26,420 nt of DNA from CAAGNP01 sp045644725 (GCA_045644725.1 JAZRHK010000050.1:1-26420); one strand, 5' to 3'. Numbered from the stretch's first letter, positions 7,204-16,715 are shown. Numbers and translations are program-made. Notes: generated from the letters alone by a model not told the origin.

Positions 7204-9924
7204 TTATTTGTCGTATTTGATAGCTGCCTGTGCTGCTGCCAATCTTGCGATAGGAACGCGGAATGGAGAGCATGATACGTAGTTCATACCGATCAAGTGG
7301 CAGAACTCTACTGATGCAGGGTCACCACCGTGCTCACCGCAGATACCTACTTTAAGGTTAGGATTGGTTGTACGACCACCTTTCACACCGATCTCAATAA
7401 GGTGACCTACTGATGTAACATCCAAAGTCTGGAATGGATCGTTAGGGATGATCTTATTGTTCAAATAGTCAGGCATGAATGCTCCGATATCGTCACGTGA
7501 GAAACCGTAAGTCATCTGAGTCAAGTCGTTGGTACCGAATGAGAAGAACTGTGCAGTCTCAGCCATCTTGTCAGCAAGGATAGCGGCACGAGGGATCTCA
7601 ATCATAGTACCGTATAGGTAGTTGATCTTAAGACCGTATTCAGCCTCTACTTCAGCGTGAACTCTGTCAAGGATCTTCTTCTGGAAGTCAAGCTCGTTTA
7701 CAGAGATGGTTACAGGGATCATGATCTCAGGACGTGGATCGAAGCCCTCTTTCATAAGTTGAGCAGTAGCTGTGAAGATAGCTCTGAACTGCATCTCACT
7801 AACCTCTGGATAAGAGATACCAAGACGTACACCACGGTGACCCATCATAGGGTTAACCTCGTGTAGACCTTCACCACGTTTCTGAACAGCCTCTACAGTG
7901 ATACCAAGCTCTTCAGCAAGCTCTTTCTGTTTCTCTTCACCCTGTGGAACGAACTCATGCAAAGGTGGGTCAAGAAGACGGAAGGTAACTGATTTGCCAT
8001 CCATAACTTTCATTGTACCTTTGGTTACATCGATAACGTAAGGCATAAGCTCGTTAAGTGCAGCAACTCTCTCCTCAGTGTTCTTAGAAAGAATCATCTT
8101 GCGAAGTTTAGAAAGTGGAGCCTCAGAGTTAGCGCCATAGAACATGTGCTCGATACGGAACAGACCGATACCTTCAGCACCGAAGTTGATAGCCTGTTGA
8201 GCATCCTGAGGGTTCTCAGCGTTGGTTCTTACACCAAGTTTGCGGTATTTGTCCACGATCTGCATGTACTCTACGAAACGAGGGTTCTCAGATGCGTCCA
8301 TAGTTTTTACAGGAACGTCATAAACCCAACCTTTAGAACCGTTTAGTGAGAATACATCACCTTCATTGTATGTTTTGCCGTTGATAACAAGAACTCTCTT
8401 CTCATCTACAGTCTTGAGCTGAACAGCGTCGCAACCTACGATACAGCATTTACCCCATCCACGGGCAACAAGAGCAGCGTGAGAGGTCATACCGCCACGA
8501 GCAGTCAAAAGACCGTCAGCAGCTCTCATACCCTCTACGTCCTCAGGGTTGGTCTCTTCACGGACAAGGATAACTTTTTCACCTTTAGCAGCTGCCTCTA
8601 CTGCATCCTCAGCAGTGAAGACGATTTTACCTACTGCACCACCAGGACCTGCTGGAAGACCTTGTGCGATAACTTGTGCACCTTTCTCAGCTTTAGGGTC
8701 AAGGATAGGGTGAAGAAGCTCATCAAGTTGGTTAGGAGCTACACGCATAACAGCGGTCTTCTCATCGATAAGACCTTCGTGAAGCATATCCATAGCCATA
8801 TTCAAAGCTGCAAGACCGGTTCTCTTGCCTACGCGGCATTGGAGCATCCAAAGTTTGCCATCCTGGATGGTGAACTCGATATCCTGCATATCACGGAAGT
8901 GTTTCTCAAGATTTTGTTGGATAGCGTCAAGCTCAGCATATACAGCAGGCATAGCTGTCTCAAGAGAAGCAAGATGCTTGTTGTGCTCGTTTTTGGTAGC
9001 CTCGTTAAGAGGGTTAGGTGTACGGATACCGGCTACTACGTCCTCACCTTGGGCATTGATTAGCCACTCACCGTAGAATTTGTTCTCACCGGTAGCAGGG
9101 TTACGTGAGAAAGCTACACCGGTAGCTGAGTTGTTACCCATATTACCGAATACCATTGCCTGTACGTTTACAGCTGTACCCCAATCATCAGGAATGTTCT
9201 CGATACGGCGGTAAGCGATAGCTCTTCTACCGTTCCATGATTTGAATACTGCGCCGATACCACCCCAAAGCTGTGCTTTAGCGTCATCTGGGAACTCTTG
9301 ACCAAGAACCTCTTTTACGCGAACTTTAAAAGCTTCGCAAAGCTGGATAAGATCCTCTTCAGTAAGATCTGTATCTGATTTGTAACCTTTAGCCTCTTTA
9401 ACATCGTGAAGCATACGGTCAAGCTGAACGCGGATACCTTGACCCTCTGCAGGCTCGATGCCTTCAGATTTCTCCATAACCACGTCAGAGTACATCATGA
9501 TAAGACGACGGTATGCATCGTATACGAAACGGGGGTTCTGGGTCTTGGCGATCATACCAGGGATGGTTGCTGAGCAAAGACCGATATTAAGAACGGTTTC
9601 CATCATACCAGGCATAGAAGCTCTGGCGCCTGAACGGCAAGAAACCAATAGAGGATTATCTTTGTCACCATATTTCATGCCCATCATCTCCTCTGCGCGA
9701 GCAAGAGCGGCATTAACTTCTTGTTCCAATTCAGCTGGATACTGACATCCAAGATCATAATATTCAGTACAGCATTCAGTTGTGATGGTAAAACCTGCAG
9801 GAACAGGAATTCCTAGAGTACACATTTCTGCTAGGTTGGCACCTTTACCACCTAGTAGATTTCTCATGGAACCTTGGCCTTCAGCCTCTTTTCCACCAAA
9901 GAAATAAACTCTTTTAGTTGACAT
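7204..9924 (-). CDS. ppdK: Pyruvate, phosphate dikinase
   Basis: The 906-residue enzyme interconverts pyruvate + ATP + Pi with PEP + AMP + PPi. It has the N-terminal nucleotide-binding domain (GGKGANLAEM, SMPGMMETVLNIGL), the swivelling phosphohistidine domain with catalytic His482 in GGMTSHAALVARG, and the C-terminal PEP/pyruvate TIM-barrel ending with the catalytic Cys862 in GICGEHGGDP. The length is slightly above the roughly 875 residues of clostridial enzymes. The codon choice looks very uniform, as in highly expressed genes. It likely supports pyrophosphate-linked glycolysis or gluconeogenesis in an anaerobe. Its own -7 box lies at 9983-9990, leaving a leader of about 50 nt after the phoH-like gene. 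It converges on hydE with only 3 nt between the stops. Confidence 0.97.
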   Translation of the reverse strand: MSTKRVYFFGGKEAEGQGSMRNLLGGKGANLAEMCTLGIPVPAGFTITTECCTEYYDLGCQYPAELEQEVNAALARAEEMMGMKYGDKDNPLLVSCRSGARASMPGMMETVLNIGLCSATIPGMIAKTQNPRFVYDAYRRLIMMYSDVVMEKSEGIEPAEGQGIRVQLDRMLHDVKEAKGYKSDTDLTEEDLIQLCEAFKVRVKEVLGQEFPDDAKAQLWGGIGAVFKSWNGRRAIAYRRIENIPDDWGTAVNVQAMVFGNMGNNSATGVAFSRNPATGENKFYGEWLINAQGEDVVAGIRTPNPLNEATKNEHNKHLASLETAMPAVYAELDAIQQNLEKHFRDMQDIEFTIQDGKLWMLQCRVGKRTGLAALNMAMDMLHEGLIDEKTAVMRVAPNQLDELLHPILDPKAEKGAQVIAQGLPAGPGGAVGKIVFTAEDAVEAAAKGEKVILVREETNPEDVEGMRAADGLLTARGGMTSHAALVARGWGKCCIVGCDAVQLKTVDEKRVLVINGKTYNEGDVFSLNGSKGWVYDVPVKTMDASENPRFVEYMQIVDKYRKLGVRTNAENPQDAQQAINFGAEGIGLFRIEHMFYGANSEAPLSKLRKMILSKNTEERVAALNELMPYVIDVTKGTMKVMDGKSVTFRLLDPPLHEFVPQGEEKQKELAEELGITVEAVQKRGEGLHEVNPMMGHRGVRLGISYPEVSEMQFRAIFTATAQLMKEGFDPRPEIMIPVTISVNELDFQKKILDRVHAEVEAEYGLKINYLYGTMIEIPRAAILADKMAETAQFFSFGTNDLTQMTYGFSRDDIGAFMPDYLNNKIIPNDPFQTLDVTSVGHLIEIGVKGGRTTNPNLKVGICGEHGGDPASVEFCHLIGMNYVSCSPFRVPIARLAAAQAAIKYDK

Positions 9925-9982
9925 AAGTGTTTAGTGTTAAATGTTTTATTTTGAAGTGTATAATTGTTTCTTTTTAGGGGGA

Positions 9983-9990
9983 CAAATATA
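9983..9990 (-). promoter_or_regulatory. Candidate -7 box for ppdK
   Basis: The minus strand reads TATATTTG (TAnnTTTG) about 58 nt before the ppdK start, in the gap after the PhoH-like gene. No TTG sits at the ideal 19-nt spacing; the nearest are off by 3-4 nt. The box gives ppdK a promoter independent of purL-phoH. Confidence 0.6.
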
Positions 9991-9999
9991 ATAAAAAAA

Positions 10000-11364
10000 T
10001 TACAGCAATTTACAAGCAAGTTTTGAAAGTTCGCTTCTCTCACCCCTTGCCATATTGATGTGTTCAAAAACAGCCTGTCCGAAGAATTTCTCACCCAGCA
10101 AGCTCAAGCCGTTTGAGTGTACATCCAGATAGGGCTGGTCAATCTGGAAAATATCTCCCAAAAATATGATTTTGGTATTGTCACCGGCACGGGTGATTAT
10201 GGTCTTCATCTCGTGGGGTGTGAGGTTCTGGGCCTCGTCGATGATGAAGCATACATTGTTGAGGCTTCTCCCCCTGATATATGCCAATGGGGATATCATA
10301 AGTCTCTCATCTTTAATCATCTGGTCAATCTCATTGAGGAGCTCTGGCCTGCTCTGCAGAGAGCTTTTTATGAGGTTGAGATTGTCATAAAGGGGGAGGA
10401 GGAAAGGTGCCACTTTGTTCTCAATCTTCTCTGGGATTATTACAATGTTTTTCTCCAGAAGTGGAATGATCGGACGTGCAAGGATTATCTGCTGGAACTG
10501 TGATCTTTGTGCCAATGCTCCTGCAAGTGCCAGAAGTGTCTTCCCTGAACCCGAAGGGCCTGTGAGGGAGATCAGCTTGATCTCCGGATTAAGGATAGCA
10601 TCAAGTGCGAAAATCTGCTCTTCATTGCGGGGAGAGATATTCAGTGCTGTATCTTTTGTTACCCTTACAATGGCTTTTTCCCCTATGTCAAATCTCCCCA
10701 GGTGGAGAGATCCGTCCTCTGCGTATATTTTGAAGAGCTGGTTGGGGAGCAATTTCTTTTTGATCCCCAGTTCTGTCGGGGCAATCTGCCCATTCTCTGC
10801 AAGTCTTTTGATTACAGAAGTCTGGACTTTTTTGAAAGTGGAGACCTCCTTCTGGATCCTGTCAATCTTGGACTGGTCCACGTGGTCTACCATATAATCC
10901 ACTACCTGAAGACCCATTGCCCTGGCTTTGAGCCTCATATTCATGTCCTTGGTGACGAGGGCAACATTCCTGTCTGGGTAGTGGTCCCTGACCCAGAGTG
11001 CAGTGGAAATTATTCTATGGTCAGGGATATCTTCCACGAGTGCACCCTCATACTCAGAAGAGAAAGGGTGCCCCATCTCGATTTTGATTTTCCCTTTACC
11101 GGGGCCCATAGATACCCCTTGGTCGAAGAGGGAATTGTTTGAGAGACGGTCAATCTCCCTTATGAAACTCCTGGCATTGAAAGCCAGAGTATCATTCCCT
11201 TTCTTGAATTTGTCCAACTCCTCGACCACAGTGATGGGGATGTACACATCATTTGAATGGAAGTTATACATTGACCTGTGGTCGTGGAGGATGATATTCG
11301 TGTCAAGAACGAATATGGCCGGATTTGGGTTTGAAGAAGTAGTGTTTACTGTCTTTCGAGCCAT
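10000..11364 (-). CDS. phoH: PIN domain-PhoH ATPase fusion
   Basis: The 454-residue protein joins a PIN-type nuclease domain (about 15-165; acidic residues Asp21 in VLDTNIILHD, Glu49, Asp115 and Asp140) to a PhoH P-loop ATPase (about 250-450; Walker A GPSGSGKT at 269-276, Walker B FIIDEAQN with Asp376-Glu377). Proteins of this PhoH2/YlaK layout are RNA helicase-ribonucleases in characterised cases, though their cellular role is unsettled. The segment where many PhoH proteins read GKDIGFLPG is LEKNIVIIPE here, a moderate divergence. The start codon lies inside the end of purL, overlapping by 19 nt, so translation is probably coupled to purL. There is no antitoxin-like partner gene beside it. 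The family call is firm; its biological role is inferred. Confidence 0.9.
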   Translation of the reverse strand: MARKTVNTTSSNPNPAIFVLDTNIILHDHRSMYNFHSNDVYIPITVVEELDKFKKGNDTLAFNARSFIREIDRLSNNSLFDQGVSMGPGKGKIKIEMGHPFSSEYEGALVEDIPDHRIISTALWVRDHYPDRNVALVTKDMNMRLKARAMGLQVVDYMVDHVDQSKIDRIQKEVSTFKKVQTSVIKRLAENGQIAPTELGIKKKLLPNQLFKIYAEDGSLHLGRFDIGEKAIVRVTKDTALNISPRNEEQIFALDAILNPEIKLISLTGPSGSGKTLLALAGALAQRSQFQQIILARPIIPLLEKNIVIIPEKIENKVAPFLLPLYDNLNLIKSSLQSRPELLNEIDQMIKDERLMISPLAYIRGRSLNNVCFIIDEAQNLTPHEMKTIITRAGDNTKIIFLGDIFQIDQPYLDVHSNGLSLLGEKFFGQAVFEHINMARGERSELSKLACKLL

Positions 11365-14300
11365 TTTTTACCGTTGATGAATAGTTCTATCCAAGGAGTA
11401 ACCTCCTCATTTCTCTTCTCGTATGGGTAATGAGCCCAGTTCCATGGTCTCAAGCACCTTTCAGGGTGAGGCATCATAGCCAAGTGGCGGCCGTCCTGAG
11501 AGCATACGCCTGCGATACCCTCCGTTGAGCCGTTAGGGTTGGCAGGGTAGGAGTTGTAGGTATATCTTAGTGCCACATTGTAATTGGCTACAGATTCAGG
11601 GAATGAGAATTTACCCTCTCCGTGTGCCACCCAGATACCGAGTTTGCTACCTGTAAGCGAAGAGAGGAGTACTGCAGGTGAACTTTCCACCTTAACACCC
11701 ACGAATGCCGATTCGTATTTGTGTGAGTTGTTGTGCTGCATCTTAGGTGAACGTTCACGCTCTTCGTATGTGATTAGTCCGAGCTCAGCCATCAGCTGAC
11801 AACCGTTGCAGACACCGAGGCTGAGGGTATCCTTGCGTGAGTAGAAGTTTTCAAGGGCTTTTTTAGCCTTTTCATTGTACTGGAATGCACCAGCCCAACC
11901 TTTGGCAGAACCGAGGGTATCGGCATTTGAGAAACCACCTACAAATACTATCATGTTGACATCCTCAAGGGTCTCGCGGCCAGTGATAAGGTCTGTCATA
12001 TGGACATCCTTCACATTGAAACCTGCCATATAGAGTGCCCATGCCATCTCGCGGTCACCGTTTGAACCTTTCTCACGGATGATGGCAGCTGTATGCTTGC
12101 GTTCTGCAGGGGTGTCATATTTGCCGGTGAAACCTGCAGGGAATGAGTATTGTAGAGGTTGGTTTTTGTAATTGGTGTATCTCTCTTTTGCAAGCTCCTT
12201 GCCCACCTGGTGCACGTCGAAAAGGTAAGAGGTCTCAAACCATACATCCCTCATCTTGTCGATATCAAGTGAGAGTGATTTGTCGCCGGGAAGGGCGATA
12301 TTTACACATCTTTCTTTGGCGAATTTACCGATCTTGTATGCTGCTACATTGCCAAGGGCTTTTACAAATGAATCCTCTGCGCCAGCTTTCACCTGAACTA
12401 CAACTGCAGGAACTTCTGAGAATAGAATTCGTGCAGAATCAAAAGCTGTAAGGTCAATATCAAGACCACCATCCACATTGGCGAAGCACATCTCCAAAAG
12501 GGTAGTGGCAAGACCGCCCGCGGATACGTCGTGACCGGCAAGGACAGGGGTGTTGCCCGAACGGAACATCACATCCTGAAGGGTATTGAAGCAGCTCTTG
12601 AAGTATTCAGGGTCTTTTACATCAGCAGTCTCTGCACCCACTTTCTTGATGGTCTGGGCAAATGCAGAACCTCCGAGCGGATAGCTCCTGTCTGAGGTGA
12701 AAGGTATATAGTAAAGGGTAGATTCCTCTTTCTGTACTACAGGGTGGATAGTGGCGTAAACATCCTCAGATTCACCTACTGTAGAGATTATTACTGTACC
12801 TGGAGAGAGGACTTTGTCGCCGTTTGGATATTTCTGGGTCATCGACATCGAGTCCTTTCCGGTAGGGATATTGACGCCAAGGGCAATAGCGAAGTCAGAC
12901 GCACCTTTTACAGCGCTGTACAGACGGGCATTCTCTCCGTCATTTTTGCATGGCCACATCCAGTTTGCACTGAGTGAAACACCTGTAAGGTTCTCTTTGA
13001 TAGGGGTCCAAACCATATTGGTAAGTGCCTCTGAAATAGCTATTCTTGAACCTGCAGCAGGGTCAATAAGACCTGCCATAGGGGCGTGTCCGATACTGGT
13101 GGCGATACCCTCCTTGTTCTGGTATCCGATGGCAGTTACACCGAGGTTGTTGAGAGGGAGCTGGATCTCACCGCAGGTCTGCTGGCAAGCGATAAGGCCG
13201 GTAACCGAACGGTCCACCTTGTTTGTGAGCCAGTCTTTACAAGCGACAGACTCAAGGCTGAGAACTTTTGCTATCTGAGTCTCTATCTCTGCTGGTGTCA
13301 GTGCATCCACATCCATATCTATGGCTTTGAAACCACCTTTTCCGTCAGCACCACCTTTAGGTGACTCATCGGTCATCACTGTCTTAGGGGTAGAGCCGAA
13401 CATATCTGAAAGTTCAAGGTCGATAGGTGTCTCCCCTGTAACGTTGTTCTTGAGGGTGAAGTTGTGTTTTCCTGTAGTCTCGCCGATAACATAGAATGGG
13501 GCCCTTTCGCGCTCTGCAATGCGGTGGAGTTCCTCTACGTTCTCCTCTTTCATAACCAGACCCATTCTCTCCTGAGATTCGTTGCCGATAATCTCTTTGG
13601 CAGACAGTGTAGGGTCGCCGATAGGGAGCTTTTCGATGTCAATGTTACCACCAAGCTCCTCTACAAGCTCTGAAAGGCAGTTAAGGTGACCACCTGCGCC
13701 GTGGTCGTGAACAGATATGATGGTGTTCTCCTCTTTCTCTGAAATGGCACGGATGGCATTGTAAGCCCTCTTCTGCATCTCAGGGTTTGAACGCTGGATG
13801 GCATTGAGCTCGATGGCATTGCCATACTCACCTGTTGCTACAGATGATACTGCACCACCACCCATACCGATGCGGTAGTTGTCGCCGCCAAGGAGAACGA
13901 TCTTGTCACCCACTTCCGGGGTCTCTTTCAGAGAGTCTTTCTTCTTGGCATAACCGATACCTCCGGCAAGCATAATCACCTTGTCGAAACCGTATTTTCT
14001 CTCATCCTCAGTGTGTTCAAGGGTCTGGAGTGAACCGGTGATGACGGGCTGCCCGAACTTGTTTCCGAAGTCTGAAGCACCGTTGGATGCCTTGATGAGG
14101 ATCTCCTGAGGTGTCTGGTACAGCCATGGACGGGCCTCATCCTGCTCCCAACTGCGGAGCTCCTTATTTCCCTCTTCAAAGCGTGGGTATGATGTCATAT
14201 ATACGGCAGTACCTGCGATAGGGAAAGAACCTTTGCCACCGGCAATACGGTCGCGGATCTCGCCGCCGCTACCTGTAGCAGCACCGTTGAATGGCTCTAC

Positions 14301-15053
14301 AGTGGTAGGGAAGTTGTGAGTCTCTGCCTTAAGTGAAATCACTGTCTTGTTTTCGTGGAGGCCGAAGAAATCTGGTTTGTCACCAGATGCAGGGTGGAAC
14401 ATGTCCACTACAGGGCCATCGATAAATGCACAATTGTCTTTGTATGCTGAAACTATCCTTCCGGGATTTTCTGATGATGTCTTCTTGATCATCTTGAAAA
14501 GTGATGACTCCATCTCCTTGCCGTCAATGACAAATGTGCCGTTGAAAATTTTGTGGCGGCAGTGCTCTGAGTTTACCTGTGAGAAACCGAATACCTCACT
14601 GTCTGTGAGTGGACGGCCAAGCTTCTCTGCAAGACCCTTCAGATAAGCGATCTCTTCTGGAGAGAGTGCAAGACCTTCCTGAGTGTTGTAAGATTCAAGG
14701 TCGGTGATGTGTACGATCTTCTCAGGCTCCTTGTCAATGGTGAAGATCTCCTGATCCAAACCTTCGTACTGACGCTGAAGCATCTTGTCATATGAATCCT
14801 TCCCTGCAAAGAACTCCTCGATACGCTCGATGCCGGTGATGTTCATATTTTCGGTAATTTCAACAGCTGTTGTGCTCCAGGGGGTGATCATCTCACGGCG
14901 TGGACCGATGAAGCTCCCTTCCACCTTCTTTGAAGGGATGAGGGTTGCATCTGAAAATAGCCACTGGAGTGCCTCTATTGAGGTTTTTGAAAGTTCTGAA
15001 GATGTCTTTACAGCGATAACTGTGTCAGTCTTGGTTTGGAAGAATAGTATCAT
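11346..15053 (-). CDS. purL: Phosphoribosylformylglycinamidine synthase, single-chain form
   Basis: The 1235-residue enzyme catalyses the glutamine-dependent conversion of FGAR to FGAM in purine synthesis. It is the long single-chain form: an N-terminal PurS-like and linker region (with SQVNSEHCRHKIF near residue 170), two synthetase half-domains (LKAETHNFPTTVEPFNGAATG, and a second half starting near 600), and a C-terminal glutaminase with nucleophile Cys in GVCNGCQLMAEL and the His-Glu pair in MPHPERC. The length is normal for gammaproteobacterial and Bacteroidota PurL. It is divergent from folC across 62-113 nt, so purine and folate genes share a control region. A near-consensus -7 box (TAATTTTA, 15091-15098) lies upstream. 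phoH begins within its last codons. Confidence 0.97.
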   Translation of the reverse strand: MILFFQTKTDTVIAVKTSSELSKTSIEALQWLFSDATLIPSKKVEGSFIGPRREMITPWSTTAVEITENMNITGIERIEEFFAGKDSYDKMLQRQYEGLDQEIFTIDKEPEKIVHITDLESYNTQEGLALSPEEIAYLKGLAEKLGRPLTDSEVFGFSQVNSEHCRHKIFNGTFVIDGKEMESSLFKMIKKTSSENPGRIVSAYKDNCAFIDGPVVDMFHPASGDKPDFFGLHENKTVISLKAETHNFPTTVEPFNGAATGSGGEIRDRIAGGKGSFPIAGTAVYMTSYPRFEEGNKELRSWEQDEARPWLYQTPQEILIKASNGASDFGNKFGQPVITGSLQTLEHTEDERKYGFDKVIMLAGGIGYAKKKDSLKETPEVGDKIVLLGGDNYRIGMGGGAVSSVATGEYGNAIELNAIQRSNPEMQKRAYNAIRAISEKEENTIISVHDHGAGGHLNCLSELVEELGGNIDIEKLPIGDPTLSAKEIIGNESQERMGLVMKEENVEELHRIAERERAPFYVIGETTGKHNFTLKNNVTGETPIDLELSDMFGSTPKTVMTDESPKGGADGKGGFKAIDMDVDALTPAEIETQIAKVLSLESVACKDWLTNKVDRSVTGLIACQQTCGEIQLPLNNLGVTAIGYQNKEGIATSIGHAPMAGLIDPAAGSRIAISEALTNMVWTPIKENLTGVSLSANWMWPCKNDGENARLYSAVKGASDFAIALGVNIPTGKDSMSMTQKYPNGDKVLSPGTVIISTVGESEDVYATIHPVVQKEESTLYYIPFTSDRSYPLGGSAFAQTIKKVGAETADVKDPEYFKSCFNTLQDVMFRSGNTPVLAGHDVSAGGLATTLLEMCFANVDGGLDIDLTAFDSARILFSEVPAVVVQVKAGAEDSFVKALGNVAAYKIGKFAKERCVNIALPGDKSLSLDIDKMRDVWFETSYLFDVHQVGKELAKERYTNYKNQPLQYSFPAGFTGKYDTPAERKHTAAIIREKGSNGDREMAWALYMAGFNVKDVHMTDLITGRETLEDVNMIVFVGGFSNADTLGSAKGWAGAFQYNEKAKKALENFYSRKDTLSLGVCNGCQLMAELGLITYEERERSPKMQHNNSHKYESAFVGVKVESSPAVLLSSLTGSKLGIWVAHGEGKFSFPESVANYNVALRYTYNSYPANPNGSTEGIAGVCSQDGRHLAMMPHPERCLRPWNWAHYPYEKRNEEVTPWIELFINGKKWLERQ

Positions 15054-15166
15054 AGTTATTATGTATAATGATATTCAGTTTTTAATTCGGTAAAATTACT
15101 CATTTTTTATCACTTTTGGCCGATATTTTGCCATTTTTGCAAACAAATTATCAACACAGAGCATTG

Positions 15167-16660
15167 ATGAGTGCAGATTTGAGCAAATACGAAAAAAGGA
15201 TTGATTCACTTTTTAGGATTGTTCCATCTTTTCAGAAGGTGGGAAAGAAGGGGTATCATCCTGGTATTGAGACTATGGAGGCCTTTGACCATTTCTTGTG
15301 GCATCCTCATAGGGATTTCCGTATCATTCATGTGGCCGGGACCAATGGAAAGGGTTCTGTGTCAAGTATGTTGGCCTCTGTACTTATGGGGCTCGGGTAC
15401 AAAGTGGGCTTATATACCTCACCTCATCTGGTCGATTTCAGGGAGAGGATCAAGGTGGATGGGGAGATGATTTCTCACGAGGCAGTGCTCGATTTTCTTG
15501 ACAGGACAGACCCCTTTGTGACCGAAAACGATCCCTCTTTTTTTGAGATAACAACAGCGATGGCCTTTGATTATTTTGCATCGTGCGGAGTGGATTATGC
15601 TGTGGTGGAGTGCGGTCTTGGTGGACGTCTTGATTCGACCAATATAGTGACTCCTATACTCTCTGTGATTACTTCGATAGGGTTGGATCATACTGATATC
15701 TTGGGTGATACTGAGGAGAAGATTGCCTATGAAAAGGGTGGAATAATAAAGCCAGGTGTCCCTGTGGTAGTGGGAGCGGTTTCAGAGGCGGTGCAGAAGG
15801 TTCTAAGTGATATAGCCCAGGAGAGGGGAGCAATGTTGTATCTGATGGGGGCTGAGATCGAAAACAATCCCTCCCATCTGACGATGGGCCCCTCCCTCTG
15901 TGGCCAGAGGGGTAGCACGGTTTTCTCTTCTCTGCCCCCATCAGAAGATTCCCAGCCAACTTCACTTTCGGACCACATCGGGCATGAAAACGTCGCTTTC
16001 TGTGCCCAAACTTCACTTTCGGACCACATCGGGCACGAAAATGCCGTTTTCTGTGCCCATTTCCAGGACTCGGTGCAGGAGGATATCCTCTCGAAGATGG
16101 ACTTGAAAGGGGATTATCAGAGGTCTAATCTGATGACTGTGCTGAAATCTCTGGAGGTACTTTCCTCCAGCGGATTGACAGCAGAATCTGACAATGTGAT
16201 AGATTCCATTTGTCACGCTGCTGAGCGTACAGGATTCCGTGGCCGTTGGGAAGTGCTCTCTGAAAAACCTTTTGTAGTGTGCGATATAGCCCATAATCCT
16301 CACGGTATCCGCCCTGTGATGGAGCAGCTTTGTAGGGTGTATTCGGAGGCTCTCTCCAAGTCAGTAGGGGAGAAGCCAAAACTATATGTCGTTTTCGGAG
16401 TAATGGCAGACAAGGATCTTGACACTATAAGCGGATATCTTCCTCATGAGGCATATTATTTCTATACAGCAGCAGATTCACCAAGGGCGATGGCTCCATC
16501 CAAGCTGTCAGAGTGGATGGACTCACACAATTTTAGGGGGAAAGTGGTCCCGGGAGTATGTAATGCTGTTGAAAAATGTCTTTCACAAGTTTCTGATAAT
16601 GATGTTGTTTACATTGGTGGAAGCAGTTATGTAGTGGCAGAGGCATTAAAATTATTTTAA
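15167..16660 (+). CDS. folC: Bifunctional folylpolyglutamate synthase / dihydrofolate synthase
   Basis: FolC adds glutamate to dihydropteroate and then to folates. The Mur-ligase-type P-loop HVAGTNGKGSVSSML, the segment GLGGRLDSTN with the following TSIGLDHTDILGDT, and the later CDIAHNPHG mark the family. I chose the Met at 15167, not an upstream in-frame ATG at 15116, because family members begin about 15 residues before the Phe-Gln-x-Val-Gly motif (FQKVG). The protein is 497 residues, some 60-70 longer than usual. The excess falls between GAMLYLMGAE and the conserved MDLKGDYQRSNLMTVL, where the DNA is a cluster of palindromes and a 51-nt tandem repeat (15841-16060). The frame stays open through it. 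Confidence 0.92.
   Translation: MSADLSKYEKRIDSLFRIVPSFQKVGKKGYHPGIETMEAFDHFLWHPHRDFRIIHVAGTNGKGSVSSMLASVLMGLGYKVGLYTSPHLVDFRERIKVDGEMISHEAVLDFLDRTDPFVTENDPSFFEITTAMAFDYFASCGVDYAVVECGLGGRLDSTNIVTPILSVITSIGLDHTDILGDTEEKIAYEKGGIIKPGVPVVVGAVSEAVQKVLSDIAQERGAMLYLMGAEIENNPSHLTMGPSLCGQRGSTVFSSLPPSEDSQPTSLSDHIGHENVAFCAQTSLSDHIGHENAVFCAHFQDSVQEDILSKMDLKGDYQRSNLMTVLKSLEVLSSSGLTAESDNVIDSICHAAERTGFRGRWEVLSEKPFVVCDIAHNPHGIRPVMEQLCRVYSEALSKSVGEKPKLYVVFGVMADKDLDTISGYLPHEAYYFYTAADSPRAMAPSKLSEWMDSHNFRGKVVPGVCNAVEKCLSQVSDNDVVYIGGSSYVVAEALKLF
15841..15945. repeat. Inverted-repeat segment inside folC
   Basis: Outer arms TCTGATGGGGGC (15841-15852) and GCCCCCATCAGA (15934-15945) are perfect complements. Enclosed are two strong hairpins: CCCATC-tgac-GATGGG (15873-15888) and CCCTCTG-tggc-CAGAGGG (15894-15911). 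The whole is translated in frame as part of FolC and adjoins the 51-nt tandem repeat. It resembles a palindromic element that inserted in frame. Confidence 0.75.
15959..16060. repeat. 51-nt tandem duplication with palindromic core, in frame in folC
   Basis: Two copies of a 51-nt unit lie at 15959-16009 and 16010-16060 and differ at five positions by my count. Each encodes 17 residues beginning TSLSDHIGHEN and ending FCAQ or FCAH. Each contains a hairpin whose second-copy arms are GGGCACGAAAA and TTTTCTGTGCCC (one bulged T). Being a multiple of three, the duplication preserves the folC frame. Confidence 0.9.
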
Positions 16661-16665
16661 CTTTT

Positions 16666-16697
16666 TTTGGTGGTTAGAAAAAACTGCCATATATTTG
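16666..16697 (+). promoter_or_regulatory. Promoter of the tRNA-Val pair
   Basis: A -7 box TATATTTG (16690-16697) and a TTTG -33 element (16666-16669) are 20 nt apart, fitting the Bacteroidota promoter. It begins right after the folC stop codon, so the tRNA genes are transcribed independently of folC. Confidence 0.75.
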
Positions 16698-16715
16698 CAT
16701 CCGCTTAAGAAAAGA

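Noticed and set aside
10000..11364. Toxin-antitoxin module built on the PIN domain
   Set aside because: The PIN domain is fused to a PhoH ATPase of normal length, and no small antitoxin gene lies beside it.
15116..15166. Upstream in-frame ATG as the folC start
   Set aside because: It would add 17 residues without family counterpart; the Met at 15167 gives the normal N-terminal length before the FQKVG motif.
15959..16060. CRISPR-like array
   Set aside because: Only two directly abutting copies with no unique spacers, inside a coding frame; it is a tandem duplication.
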